DNA from: Clostridiales bacterium
Lineage (GTDB): Bacteria > Bacillota > Clostridia > Christensenellales > Borkfalkiaceae
Reading direction: 5' to 3'
DNA: 49,099 nt
NCBI GenBank assembly: GCA_015055545.1
Contig: SVHY01000013.1
Coordinates: 1 to 49,099 of the forward strand
The notes under the pieces are model-generated. The model was not told where the DNA came from. It ran no database searches and saw nothing but the letters and a program-made list of their open reading frames with translations. Position 1 is the first letter of the stretch. Each line of letters begins with the position of its first letter. Of the stretch, positions 40,249 through 47,656 are shown in pieces. The position numbers were made by a program, and so were the translations under genes.

Positions 40249-41319
40249 ATGATTCAATATATGTCTGCAAGAGAAGCGGCGGAAAAATGGAATATTTCGC
40301 AAAGGCGAGTATCTATTCTTTGCTCGGAAAACCGTATACCTAACGTAGCAATGCTTGGCAATATGTGGCTTATCCCCCGCAATGCCGAAAAACCTGTTGA
40401 TGCGAGAATGAAAAGAAATACCGTTCAAGAAAAAGGGAACATGCATCCGTTTGTAAAATGGGCAGGTGGTAAAGGTCAACTAATCGAAGTGTTGAAATCG
40501 AATCTTCCCGACGGAATGGGTACGACTATCAAGAAATATGCCGAGCCGTTTATTGGCGGCGGCGCGCTTTTATTTGCGCTTTTGAACGAATATGCGTTTG
40601 AAGAAATTTATATCAATGATACGAACAAGGAATTAATGAACGCTTTTGCTGTTTTGAAAGATAGTTGTAATGCGTTAATTGGCGAATTGGAAATTATACA
40701 AAGCGAGTTTGAAAAACTTAATATGGAAGAACGTCAAACGTATTATTACGAAAAAAGAAATGTGTTTAATGATCTTGTGTTGAACGAAGATAACAGGGTG
40801 GAAAAAGCGGCGTTGTTTATTTTCCTTAATAAAACATGTTTCAACGGACTTTACAGAGTGAACAAAGCGGGGAAATTTAACGTTCCTGCGGGGAAATATA
40901 AAAATCCTCTTATTTGCGATGAAGAAAATTTGAGAAATATTTCTGAAAATTTGCAAAACGTGATAATTCGTTCATGTGATTATCGTGACGTGGAACCGTT
41001 TGCTGATTGTAATACGTTCGTGTATTTTGATCCACCGTACCGCCCTTTAAATGCGACGTCGGGTTTTACTTCTTATACGGAAGATCAATTTAACGACAAC
41101 GATCAAAAGGAACTTGCGAATTTTTATAAACAGTTGTCAGGCAAAGGTGTAAAATTAATGCTTAGCAATTCCGATCCGCATAACGTAAATTACGACGATA
41201 ATTTTTTTGACGATTTGTATGCAGGATTTGATATTCAAAGAATAACCGCGGTTAGAATGATTAACAGTAAAGCGGAAAATCGTGGGAACGTGACGGAATT
41301 ATTAATTAAGAATTATTAA
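40249..41319 (+). CDS. Dam-like DNA adenine methylase with N-terminal HTH domain (DpnM type)
   Basis: 356 aa. Residues 1 to about 52 form a MerR/excisionase-like winged-helix (SAREAAEKWNISQRRVSILC, then NMWLIPRNAEKPVDAR). From 66 on is a D12-class methylase: PFVKWAGGKGQL, EPFIGGGAL, and DPPY at 261-264. D12 enzymes methylate adenine, typically in GATC. DpnII-type endonuclease follows 14 bases on, so it is the protecting methylase. The extra HTH is not part of the usual 280-aa DpnM and suggests autoregulation. The cassette is more AT-rich than its neighbours, suggesting transfer. Confidence 0.92.
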   Translation: MIQYMSAREAAEKWNISQRRVSILCSENRIPNVAMLGNMWLIPRNAEKPVDARMKRNTVQEKGNMHPFVKWAGGKGQLIEVLKSNLPDGMGTTIKKYAEPFIGGGALLFALLNEYAFEEIYINDTNKELMNAFAVLKDSCNALIGELEIIQSEFEKLNMEERQTYYYEKRNVFNDLVLNEDNRVEKAALFIFLNKTCFNGLYRVNKAGKFNVPAGKYKNPLICDEENLRNISENLQNVIIRSCDYRDVEPFADCNTFVYFDPPYRPLNATSGFTSYTEDQFNDNDQKELANFYKQLSGKGVKLMLSNSDPHNVNYDDNFFDDLYAGFDIQRITAVRMINSKAENRGNVTELLIKNY

Positions 41320-41333
41320 AAAGGAAAAAGAGA

Positions 41334-42191
41334 ATGAGAGATTTTAATGCTTGGCTTGAACGATTTAAAAGTAGTATTTCAGATTACGGTTATTACGTTG
41401 ATTTTCAAAAAGTTTATGGTAAAGTAGATTCCATTAAAATAGAACTGAATATTTTAAATTCGCTTATCGGTTCAACGGATATAGAAAACGATTTTGATAA
41501 GCTTTTTGAAAAATATCCTGAAATTTTAAAATGTATTCCACTGCTTTTGGCTGTACGGGAAAATGAGATTCACGCCATGGACAGCGACGGTGCGTTTGTT
41601 TATAATTTCAGTAAACCGAATTATTCGGTGGAACAGTATAAAATGTTTATGCGCAAAACAGGTTTGTTCGATTTGATAAGTCGGCATATTATTAATAATT
41701 TGGTGGATTATGCTACGGGCGTTGAAGTTGGATTGGATAGCAACGGTAGAAAAAACCGTGGCGGACATCTTATGGAAGATTTGGTCGAATCGTACATAAA
41801 GAAAGCGGGGCTTAAAAAGGACGATACCTATTTTAAAGAGATGTACCTTGCTGATATAGAAAAGAAATGGGGGTTGGATCTTTCTGCTCTATCTAACAAC
41901 GGCGAAGCGAAGAAAAGATTTGACTTTGTCATTAAAGCGAATGATACGGTTTATGCTATTGAAACAAATTTCTATACGGCATCGGGCTCGAAACTTAATG
42001 AAACCGCGCGTAGCTATAAAATGCTTGCGCATGAGTCCAAAACGATAGACGGTTTTGCTTTTGTTTGGTTTACGGACGGAATTGGTTGGAAAGCGGCAAG
42101 AAATAATTTAAAAGAAACGTTTGACGTGTTGGACAATATTTATAATATTACTGATTTGGAAAACGGTATTATTGAAGAATTAATTAAATAA
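41334..42191 (+). CDS. DpnII-like type II restriction endonuclease
   Basis: 285 aa. Resembles DpnII/MboI endonucleases: an N-terminal helical part (NSLIGS...FEKYPEILKCIPLLLAVRENEI), VDYATGVEVGLDSNGRKNRGGHLMED, and the catalytic stretch KKRFDFVIKANDTVYAIETNFY with the D...ExN form of the PD-(D/E)XK core, followed by GSKLNETARSYK. DpnII cuts unmethylated GATC; the same site is expected here. Family-typical length, intact frame. Middle gene of the methylase-endonuclease-methylase cassette. Confidence 0.9.
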   Translation: MRDFNAWLERFKSSISDYGYYVDFQKVYGKVDSIKIELNILNSLIGSTDIENDFDKLFEKYPEILKCIPLLLAVRENEIHAMDSDGAFVYNFSKPNYSVEQYKMFMRKTGLFDLISRHIINNLVDYATGVEVGLDSNGRKNRGGHLMEDLVESYIKKAGLKKDDTYFKEMYLADIEKKWGLDLSALSNNGEAKKRFDFVIKANDTVYAIETNFYTASGSKLNETARSYKMLAHESKTIDGFAFVWFTDGIGWKAARNNLKETFDVLDNIYNITDLENGIIEELIK

Positions 42192-42216
42192 GCATATGGC
42201 AAATAAGGAAAAAACA

Positions 42217-42948
42217 ATGAAATGGGAACCCGAGCATTTCGAGTTGGAAACTAATACCGTTTGGGCTTTTCCCAACCGCGGAAAATGGGCAACGCACGAC
42301 GCAAAATGGCGGGGGAATTGGTCGCCTTATATTCCACGCAACGTTATATTACGCTATTCAAAAGAAAAGGATTTAGTGCTTGATCAATTCGCGGGTGGTG
42401 GAACTACGCTCGTGGAAGCCAAATTGTTAAATCGTAATATCATTGGCGTAGACGTAAATCCCGTTGCGTTAGAGCGGTGTAAAGAAAAATGTGATTTTGA
42501 GCGTGAAAACGCGGGTGAAGTTGATATTCGGCTTGGGGATGCACGCAATCTTGATTTTTTGCAAGACGAGTCGGTGGATTTGATTTGTACGCATCCACCG
42601 TATGCAAATATCATTCAATACAGTGAAGATATTAAAGACGACCTTTCACACCTTGATATGAAGGATTTTTTAAAAGAAATGTATAAGGTTGCCGAAGAAA
42701 GTTATAGAGTATTGAAAAAGGGTAAATTTTGCGCTATTTTAATGGGTGATACGCGCAAAAAAGGTATGGTGCAGCCGCTTGCTTTTGAAACTATGCGCGT
42801 GTTTGAACTTGCAGGGTTTAAAACAAAAGAAATTATTATTAAAGAACAACATAATTGTAAGGCAACGGGGTTTTGGAAAACGAACAGTATTAAACATAAT
42901 TTTCTGTTGCTTGCGCATGAGTATTTGTTCGTGTTTAAAAAGGATTGA
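42217..42948 (+). CDS. Second DNA methyltransferase of the cassette (N6/N4 type, HPPY motif)
   Basis: 243 aa from ATG 42217, which has AAGGA seven bases ahead; ATG 42196 would add seven residues but lacks such a site. Seen: SAM motif LDQFAGGGTTLVEAKLLNRNIIGVD, then the catalytic THPPYANIIQYS, where N6-adenine or N4-cytosine methylases have D/N/SPPY, with His in place of the usual residue. In DpnII systems a second methylase, DpnA, handles single-stranded GATC; this one stands in that position but its motif order (SAM motif first) differs from DpnA. Target site not readable from sequence. Confidence 0.82.
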   Translation: MKWEPEHFELETNTVWAFPNRGKWATHDAKWRGNWSPYIPRNVILRYSKEKDLVLDQFAGGGTTLVEAKLLNRNIIGVDVNPVALERCKEKCDFERENAGEVDIRLGDARNLDFLQDESVDLICTHPPYANIIQYSEDIKDDLSHLDMKDFLKEMYKVAEESYRVLKKGKFCAILMGDTRKKGMVQPLAFETMRVFELAGFKTKEIIIKEQHNCKATGFWKTNSIKHNFLLLAHEYLFVFKKD

Positions 42949-42969
42949 AATTTTTTGAGAAAGCAAAAC

Positions 42970-43005
42970 GGGGACTTGTTAAGTAGCGACAAGCCCCTTT
43001 TTTTT
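42970..43005 (+). terminator. Terminator right of the restriction cassette
   Basis: GGGGaCTTGT pairs with ACAAGCCCC, then a long T run. The flanks (AAAACGGGG, CGACAAGCCCC) match the terminator at 40121-40156, making the cassette look bracketed by two related terminators. Confidence 0.85.
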
Positions 43006-43088
43006 ATTCGCAGTTTTGACAAAAAAGCACTTTTTTGCAGAAAAATAAAAATTTTTTTCAATTTTACAAAAAATTTTCGCCCAAACCC

Positions 43089-43117
43089 TTGAAATTATAT
43101 TAAAAATTTGGTAGAAT
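43089..43117 (+). promoter_or_regulatory. Promoter of small P-loop gene
   Basis: TTGAAA (43089-43094), 17 bases, TAGAAT (43112-43117). The 5' leader then has AACCCGA / TCGGGTT able to form a stem (about 43125-43156). Confidence 0.7.
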
Positions 43118-43183
43118 AGAATAAACCCGAGTACGAGAAACCCAAAATTCGGGTTGTAGGATTAAAATCTGGGAGGATTTATT

Positions 43184-43591
43184 ATGATTAAAGTAATTTA
43201 CGGCGCAAAAGGTACTGGCAAGACGAAGATGATGATCGACGCGGCAAACGCGGCGGTGAAAGATGCAAAAGGGCATTTGATTTTCTTGACGGACAGCAAG
43301 CGCGGTATGTACGATTTGGAACGCGAAGTGCGGTTCATTGATACGAGCGAATACGATATCGCGGGCGAAGCGGCGCTCTGCGGGTTTATCAAGGGCGTTA
43401 TCGCAGGTAACCACGATAACGAGTACGTATTTATCGACGGCGTTGTCCGTATTGCGGGCAAGCCCGTTGCAGAACTTGCGGCTTTCTTCTATATGCTTGA
43501 AAAAGTTGGCAAGAGCAGCGACGTTACGATTACCGTTTCTATTTCCGCAACGAAGGAAGAACTTCCCGATTTCGTGACGAAGTATCTTTAA
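43184..43591 (+). CDS. Small P-loop NTP-binding protein of unknown function
   Basis: 135 aa, GGGAGG before the ATG. Seen: Walker A GAKGTGKTK at residues 7-15 and a candidate Walker B in EYVFIDG near 82-88. No other recognised domain. Too small for most AAA+ or ABC ATPases; the layout resembles a thymidine-kinase-like or single-domain P-loop fold. Single-gene unit with its own promoter and terminator. Function cannot be read from the neighbours. Confidence 0.75.
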   Translation: MIKVIYGAKGTGKTKMMIDAANAAVKDAKGHLIFLTDSKRGMYDLEREVRFIDTSEYDIAGEAALCGFIKGVIAGNHDNEYVFIDGVVRIAGKPVAELAAFFYMLEKVGKSSDVTITVSISATKEELPDFVTKYL

Positions 43592-43605
43592 AGAGTAGGC
43601 ATGAG

Positions 43606-43637
43606 CAGCCGAACGGAATGACCGCTCGGCTGTTTCT
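43606..43637 (+). terminator. Terminator of P-loop gene
   Basis: CAGCCGA (43606-43612) / TCGGCTG (43626-43632) with an inner CGG/CCG pair, followed by TTTCTT. Confidence 0.75.
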
Positions 43638-43652
43638 TATCAATAACGAAAA

Positions 43653-43694
43653 ACGCAAAAACCGTACAGCCGACGGGCTGTGGTTTTTGCGCGT
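43653..43694 (+). promoter_or_regulatory. Strong leader hairpin upstream of thrC
   Basis: CGCAAAAACC...ACAGCC pairs with GGCTGT...GGTTTTTGCG around loop GACG. No T run follows, so it is more likely an mRNA-leader or processing structure than a terminator. It ends just before the tandem repeat that leads into thrC. Confidence 0.55.
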
Positions 43695-43696
43695 TT

Positions 43697-43750
43697 AAAA
43701 AGGTAAGTCAAAAAGGTAAGTTAAAAAGGTAGAGTTAAAAGGTAGGTTAA
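43697..43750 (+). repeat. Tandem AAAAAGGTAAGTT repeat carrying ribosome-binding-site-like AAGGT
   Basis: Four near-copies of a 12-14 base unit in a row (AAAAAGGTAAGTC, AAAAAGGTAAGTT, AAAAAGGTAGAGTT, AAAAGGTAGGTT), the last ending about five bases before the thrC ATG at 43756. Each contains AAGGT, a weak Shine-Dalgarno sequence. Confidence 0.85.
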
Positions 43751-43755
43751 AAATC

Positions 43756-45291
43756 ATGAAATTTATCAGTACGCGTGGGGGAGAAAAAGTAACGGGCGCA
43801 CAGGCGATTGTGCAAGGCTTAGCGAAAAACGGTGGTTTGTTCGTGCCCGAAAAATTCCCGAAGATTACGAGCGAAGAAATGGACGCGATGGCGGAGATGA
43901 CCTATCCGCAACGCGCCGCGTTCGTTTTGGGGAAATATCTCGCCGACGATTTGGGCGCGGATTATTTGTTGGAAAGCTGCGAAAAGGCGTATTCCACCTT
44001 TACGGGCAACGACCCCGCTCCGCTTGTGAAAATCGACAAGGGGCTGTATATTTTGGAGCTGTTCCACGGTCCGACGTGCGCGTTTAAGGATATGGCGCTT
44101 ACCGTTTTGCCCTATCTTTTGAAAAAGAGCTGTGAAGTAACGGGTATCGACGACGAAATTTTGATTTTGGCGGCGACGAGCGGCGATACGGGTAAAGCGG
44201 CGTTGGAAGGTTTCCGCGACGTAAAGGGCACGAAAGTAGCCGTGTTCTATCCCGATGAAGGCGTTGCGAAAATGCAGCGTTTGCAAATGTGTATCCAAGA
44301 CGGCAACAACGTGTTCGTAGCGGCGGTAAAGGGCAATTTCGACGATTGCCAACGCGCCGTGAAGAACCTGTTTGCCTCCGAAGAGTTTAACGTGAAACTT
44401 GCAGAGAAGAAAACGCGGCTTTCGAGCGCGAACTCTATTAATTTCGGTCGGCTTGCGCCGCAAATCGCGTATTATTTCTCGGCGTATTTGGATATGACGA
44501 CGTCGGGCAAAATTGAAATGGGCGACGAAGTAGATTTCGTAGTGCCTACGGGTAATTTCGGGGATATTTTGGCGGGCTGGTATGCAAAACAAATGGGCTT
44601 GCCCGTAAGAAAGCTCGTTTGCGCGTCGAATAGAAACAAGGTGCTTGCCGATTTCTTTGAAAAGGGCGTGTACGACGTAAAACGTAATTTCTTCCGTACT
44701 ATGTCCCCGTCGATGGATATTCTCGTTTCGTCGAATTTGGAACGGTTGCTCTTTGAAATCAGCGGCAGAAACGGAAAATTGACGGCGCAGCGTATGAAAC
44801 AGCTTGCCGAGAATAAGGAATATTCCATAACCGAAGAAGAAAAAGCGGTTTTGGACAAGGAATTTTTCGGTGGGTTCGCAAGCGAAGACGATACGATTGA
44901 GGCTATGTACGAAACGTTTGAAGAGTACGGCTATGCAATGGATACGCATACGGGCGTAGCGCTTGCCGTGCACGCGCAGTATAGAAAATCCTTGGAAAAG
45001 GAAGGGGAAAAGGAGGACGAAGTTCCCTCCGTCGTGCTCTCGACGGCGAACCCGTATAAATTCCCGCAAGACGTTTTGTACGCGCTTTCGGGCAACGACG
45101 TGAAAGACAGCTTTAAAGGTATTAAGCGTTTGAATTTGCTTACGGCAATGAAACCGCCCAAGAGCCTTTTGGATTTGCGTTATCGCCCGTTGCGGTTTAA
45201 GACGGTGGTGGATAACGATTTGTCGAAAATGGCGGCGGAAATTTTGAAGTTCGCCGACGGGCATATCGTACCCGTACCCGACGCGGATTAA
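43756..45291 (+). CDS. thrC: Threonine synthase
   Basis: 511 aa. Long-form threonine synthase: N-terminal STRGGEKVTGAQAIVQGLAKNGGLFVP, PLP Schiff-base lysine Lys111 in HGPTCAFKDMAL, the phosphate-binding AATSGDTGKAAL loop, and VPTGNFGDILAGW. Converts O-phosphohomoserine to threonine. Family-typical length. The ATG follows a tandem repeat of AAGGT units rather than a single clean ribosome-binding site. No other threonine gene is adjacent. Confidence 0.96.
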   Translation: MKFISTRGGEKVTGAQAIVQGLAKNGGLFVPEKFPKITSEEMDAMAEMTYPQRAAFVLGKYLADDLGADYLLESCEKAYSTFTGNDPAPLVKIDKGLYILELFHGPTCAFKDMALTVLPYLLKKSCEVTGIDDEILILAATSGDTGKAALEGFRDVKGTKVAVFYPDEGVAKMQRLQMCIQDGNNVFVAAVKGNFDDCQRAVKNLFASEEFNVKLAEKKTRLSSANSINFGRLAPQIAYYFSAYLDMTTSGKIEMGDEVDFVVPTGNFGDILAGWYAKQMGLPVRKLVCASNRNKVLADFFEKGVYDVKRNFFRTMSPSMDILVSSNLERLLFEISGRNGKLTAQRMKQLAENKEYSITEEEKAVLDKEFFGGFASEDDTIEAMYETFEEYGYAMDTHTGVALAVHAQYRKSLEKEGEKEDEVPSVVLSTANPYKFPQDVLYALSGNDVKDSFKGIKRLNLLTAMKPPKSLLDLRYRPLRFKTVVDNDLSKMAAEILKFADGHIVPVPDAD

Positions 45292-45301
45292 CGATTGCAT
45301 A

Positions 45302-45328
45302 TTCCCCTGCGGGCGTAGGGGAATTTTG
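45302..45328 (+). terminator. Hairpin after thrC
   Basis: ATTCCCCT pairs with AGGGGAAT around GCGGGCGT, followed by TTTG. Probable terminator with a short T run. Confidence 0.6.
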
Positions 45329-45378
45329 TATATTCCGTGAAACGTTAGGGAATTTGTTGTGAAACACGGGTTTTGCGG

Positions 45379-45407
45379 TTGCCTTTTTGCAAATATTATG
45401 TTATAAT
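45379..45407 (+). promoter_or_regulatory. Promoter of DUF5685 gene
   Basis: TTGCCT (45379-45384), 17 bases, TATAAT (45402-45407). Confidence 0.7.
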
Positions 45408-45422
45408 CGGTGGGAGTAGGAT

Positions 45423-46319
45423 ATGTTTGGATACGTGCGCGCGGAATTACCGTATTTATATATCAAAGACGACGCTTTGTATAAAGCTTTGTATTGCGGC
45501 GTATGCAAGGGTATCGCCAAAACGTGTGGGAACGCGGCGCGGGTAGCGCTTTCCTACGACGTAGCCTTTTTATCCGCAGCAATTCATAATATCGCTGGCG
45601 TGGATATTACGGTGGAAAAACAGCATTGTTTAACGCATTGTATCCGTTCGCGGCAAATGGCGGAAGTGGACGAAATTTCCATGCAGCTGGGCGCGCTCAA
45701 CACCTTGCTTGCCTATTATAAGTGCATGGACGACGTGGAAGATAACGAGGGTGGTAGGGCAAAGCGTGCGTTTTTGAAAAGCGGTTTCCGTAAAGCGAAA
45801 AAGAAATATCCCGAACTCGAACGCATCGTTCGCGAGAATTTATCCAAGCAATCGTCGCTGGAAAAACAAAAGGTAGCAAGCGTGGATAGAGCAGCCGACG
45901 CGACGGCGAATATGCTTGCGGAAGTTTGCGATGGTATTTTGGGCGAGAAGACGACGCCCGCCGCGCATAACCTGTTTTATGCGGTGGGGAAGTGGATATA
46001 TTTAATCGACGCGCTCGACGATTACGATAAGGATTTGAAGAAGGGGAATTATAATCCCTTTGCGCTCTCGTATAACGCGGCTTGTAAAAAGGAATTGCTT
46101 TCGGGTAAAAGCGCGGAAGAAATCGCGTTCACGTTCAACGCAATCTTCTACGATATCCGCGAAAATTTATCGCAAATCAAGTTCCATTTCAACCGTGATT
46201 TGACGGATAATATCCTTCTTCGTGGTTTGCCGTCGGTAACCAAGCTCGTTATGCAAGATAAACGCTTGGACGGAAAATGCAAGAAGTGTAAAAAAGAGAA
46301 AAAGACAAATACTAAATAA
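45423..46319 (+). CDS. DUF5685-family protein
   Basis: 298 aa, with GGAG/AGGA purines just before the ATG. Seen: N-terminal MFGYVRAELPYL, YCGVCKGIAKTCG, mostly helical, with Asp-rich spots MDDVEDN (about 101-107) and DALDDYDKD (about 198-206), and a Lys/Cys-rich tail KCKKCKKEKK. The Asp-rich helices resemble metal sites of isoprenoid-synthase folds, but that link is speculative. In Clostridia these genes tend to sit with a J-domain-like gene, as here. Function unknown. Confidence 0.82.
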   Translation: MFGYVRAELPYLYIKDDALYKALYCGVCKGIAKTCGNAARVALSYDVAFLSAAIHNIAGVDITVEKQHCLTHCIRSRQMAEVDEISMQLGALNTLLAYYKCMDDVEDNEGGRAKRAFLKSGFRKAKKKYPELERIVRENLSKQSSLEKQKVASVDRAADATANMLAEVCDGILGEKTTPAAHNLFYAVGKWIYLIDALDDYDKDLKKGNYNPFALSYNAACKKELLSGKSAEEIAFTFNAIFYDIRENLSQIKFHFNRDLTDNILLRGLPSVTKLVMQDKRLDGKCKKCKKEKKTNTK

Positions 46320-46470
46320 ATGAAATGCAAACTGTGTTTGCGTGTCTATACGCAATAGCGTAATAACCGCTTTGCGGTGAAGCGCAACCTACGGTTGCTT
46401 TACTTGGGGCTTATTATGCGGGGTTTCACCCCTGCACCCCACAAGGGACTTTGTCCCTTGACCCTTTCTG
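46320..46470 (+). repeat. Modular hairpin element, family A, copy 8
   Basis: Begins with a family-B-like TGAAATGCAAACTGTGTTTGC, then TACGC-aata-GCGTA, CCGC-ttt-GCGG, GCAACC-tac-GGTTGC, TTACTTGGGGCTTATTATG, a GCGGGG...CCCCTGC hairpin and AAGGGAC-ttt-GTCCCTT. The last 60 bases are nearly identical to 10735-10797. It lies between two genes transcribed the same way. Confidence 0.85.
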
Positions 46471-46501
46471 ATATTATTCCAATAAAAAGGAGAACGGACC
46501 C

Positions 46502-47110
46502 ATGAACGAATATTACGAACTTCTCGGTGTCAACGAAAACGCGACGGACGAGGAAATTACCGCGCAGTACGAGAAGTTGAAAGAAAAATATAAGGAAGAA
46601 CGCTGGCAGGACGGCGAGGCGGGAAACGAAGCGGCGCGTATGCTCAATAAAATCGACGTGGCGTATCGCGAAATCCTTTCCGCGCGTAAGGAACAAAGCC
46701 AAAACACCGACGGCAAGGACGTGTACGAGGAAATCGCGGATTTGCTCAAAGCGGGGGATATGTCCAAGGCGCAAGCGCGTTTGGACGATTGTAACGAACG
46801 CTCTGCCGAATGGCATTATTTGCAAGCGGTCGTGTTCTATAAAAAGAACTGGACGAGCGAGAGCAAGAAACAGCTTGAAATCGCTATGGAAATGGACCCT
46901 GATAATATCAAATACCGCAACGCTTACGGGAAATTGAACGCGAAAAACGATTATCAAAGACAATCGGCGTACGATACGCAAAACCCGTACGCGCGGCAAG
47001 CACCCGTGGACGAACCGCAAATGGGCGGCGGATTTTGTGACGCTTGCGCACAGTGCTGTTTTATCAACCTTTGCGCAAACTGTTTGCTCAATATGTGCTG
47101 TTGTCATTAA
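46502..47110 (+). CDS. J-domain-like protein without HPD, Cys-rich C-terminus
   Basis: 202 aa, AAAGGAG upstream. Residues 1 to about 60 look like a DnaJ domain (EYYELLGVNENATDEEITAQY, then KIDVAYREIL), but the HPD that stimulates DnaK is absent: the loop reads KEERWQDGEAG. The middle (about 75-140) is helical and TPR-like (AEWHYLQAVVFYKKNW, LEIAMEMDPDNIKYRNAYG). The last 30 residues hold eight cysteines (FCDACAQCCFINLC, NCLLNMCCCH) that could bind metal or be membrane-facing. Likely a scaffold rather than a working DnaK co-chaperone; partner perhaps the DUF5685 protein. Confidence 0.8.
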   Translation: MNEYYELLGVNENATDEEITAQYEKLKEKYKEERWQDGEAGNEAARMLNKIDVAYREILSARKEQSQNTDGKDVYEEIADLLKAGDMSKAQARLDDCNERSAEWHYLQAVVFYKKNWTSESKKQLEIAMEMDPDNIKYRNAYGKLNAKNDYQRQSAYDTQNPYARQAPVDEPQMGGGFCDACAQCCFINLCANCLLNMCCCH

Positions 47111-47120
47111 ACGGTGAGAA

Positions 47121-47648
47121 ATGAAACGCTTGAACTCGCACCAAATCGCGCTTGCTGCGCTTGCTTGCGCGCTTACCACAATCTTTTTAACGATTGGCGT
47201 ATATTCTGAATTTTTACTGTTCACCGGCTATTTGCTGGGCAGTATCGCGTTGATGTTGCCGCTTGCGAAAAAAAGCTGGTGGGGTTACGGTTTGGCGTAT
47301 TTGGCAAGCTGCATTTTGGCGTTTTTATTCAACGCGGGGCGGTTTTGGGATTTGCTGCCGTTTATTATGTTTTTCGGCTTGCATCCGCTCGTCAATGAAT
47401 TGCAACTACGGATAAAAATCAACCGTTGGATAGCGTGCGCGGTAAAAGCGTTATGGTTTGACGTAACGATGTACTTAATCTGGCGGTTTGTGTTCGGTAT
47501 GACGACGAGCGTTGCCTTTTTAAACAGTCAAAATATATTTTGGTTTATATTAGGGGTAGGTACGGTATTTTTTATCGTCTACGATTATCTCATGTATAAA
47601 TGGCGTGCCGTGCTCAACGGCTTAGTGCATAGAATTAGTAAAAAGTAG
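47121..47648 (+). CDS. Small integral membrane protein
   Basis: 175 aa, starting 10 bases after the J-like gene. Five or six hydrophobic segments (about 10-30, 32-48, 52-72, 73-90, 100-125, 135-160). No family recognised with confidence; the layout resembles small S-component-like or DUF-type membrane proteins. The proximity of the J-like gene suggests they are co-expressed. Confidence 0.7.
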   Translation: MKRLNSHQIALAALACALTTIFLTIGVYSEFLLFTGYLLGSIALMLPLAKKSWWGYGLAYLASCILAFLFNAGRFWDLLPFIMFFGLHPLVNELQLRIKINRWIACAVKALWFDVTMYLIWRFVFGMTTSVAFLNSQNIFWFILGVGTVFFIVYDYLMYKWRAVLNGLVHRISKK

Positions 47649-47656
47649 GTTGTTTT

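Noticed and set aside
40249-42948. Prophage or transposon carrying the restriction cassette
   Set aside because: No integrase, transposase or phage gene and no clear att or terminal inverted repeat; only the paired terminators hint at insertion.
43819-45300. Very long minus-strand open frame (493 codons) over thrC
   Set aside because: It mirrors thrC, whose motifs are complete; the reverse frame is open only because of codon use in this genome and has no family-like motifs or ribosome-binding site.
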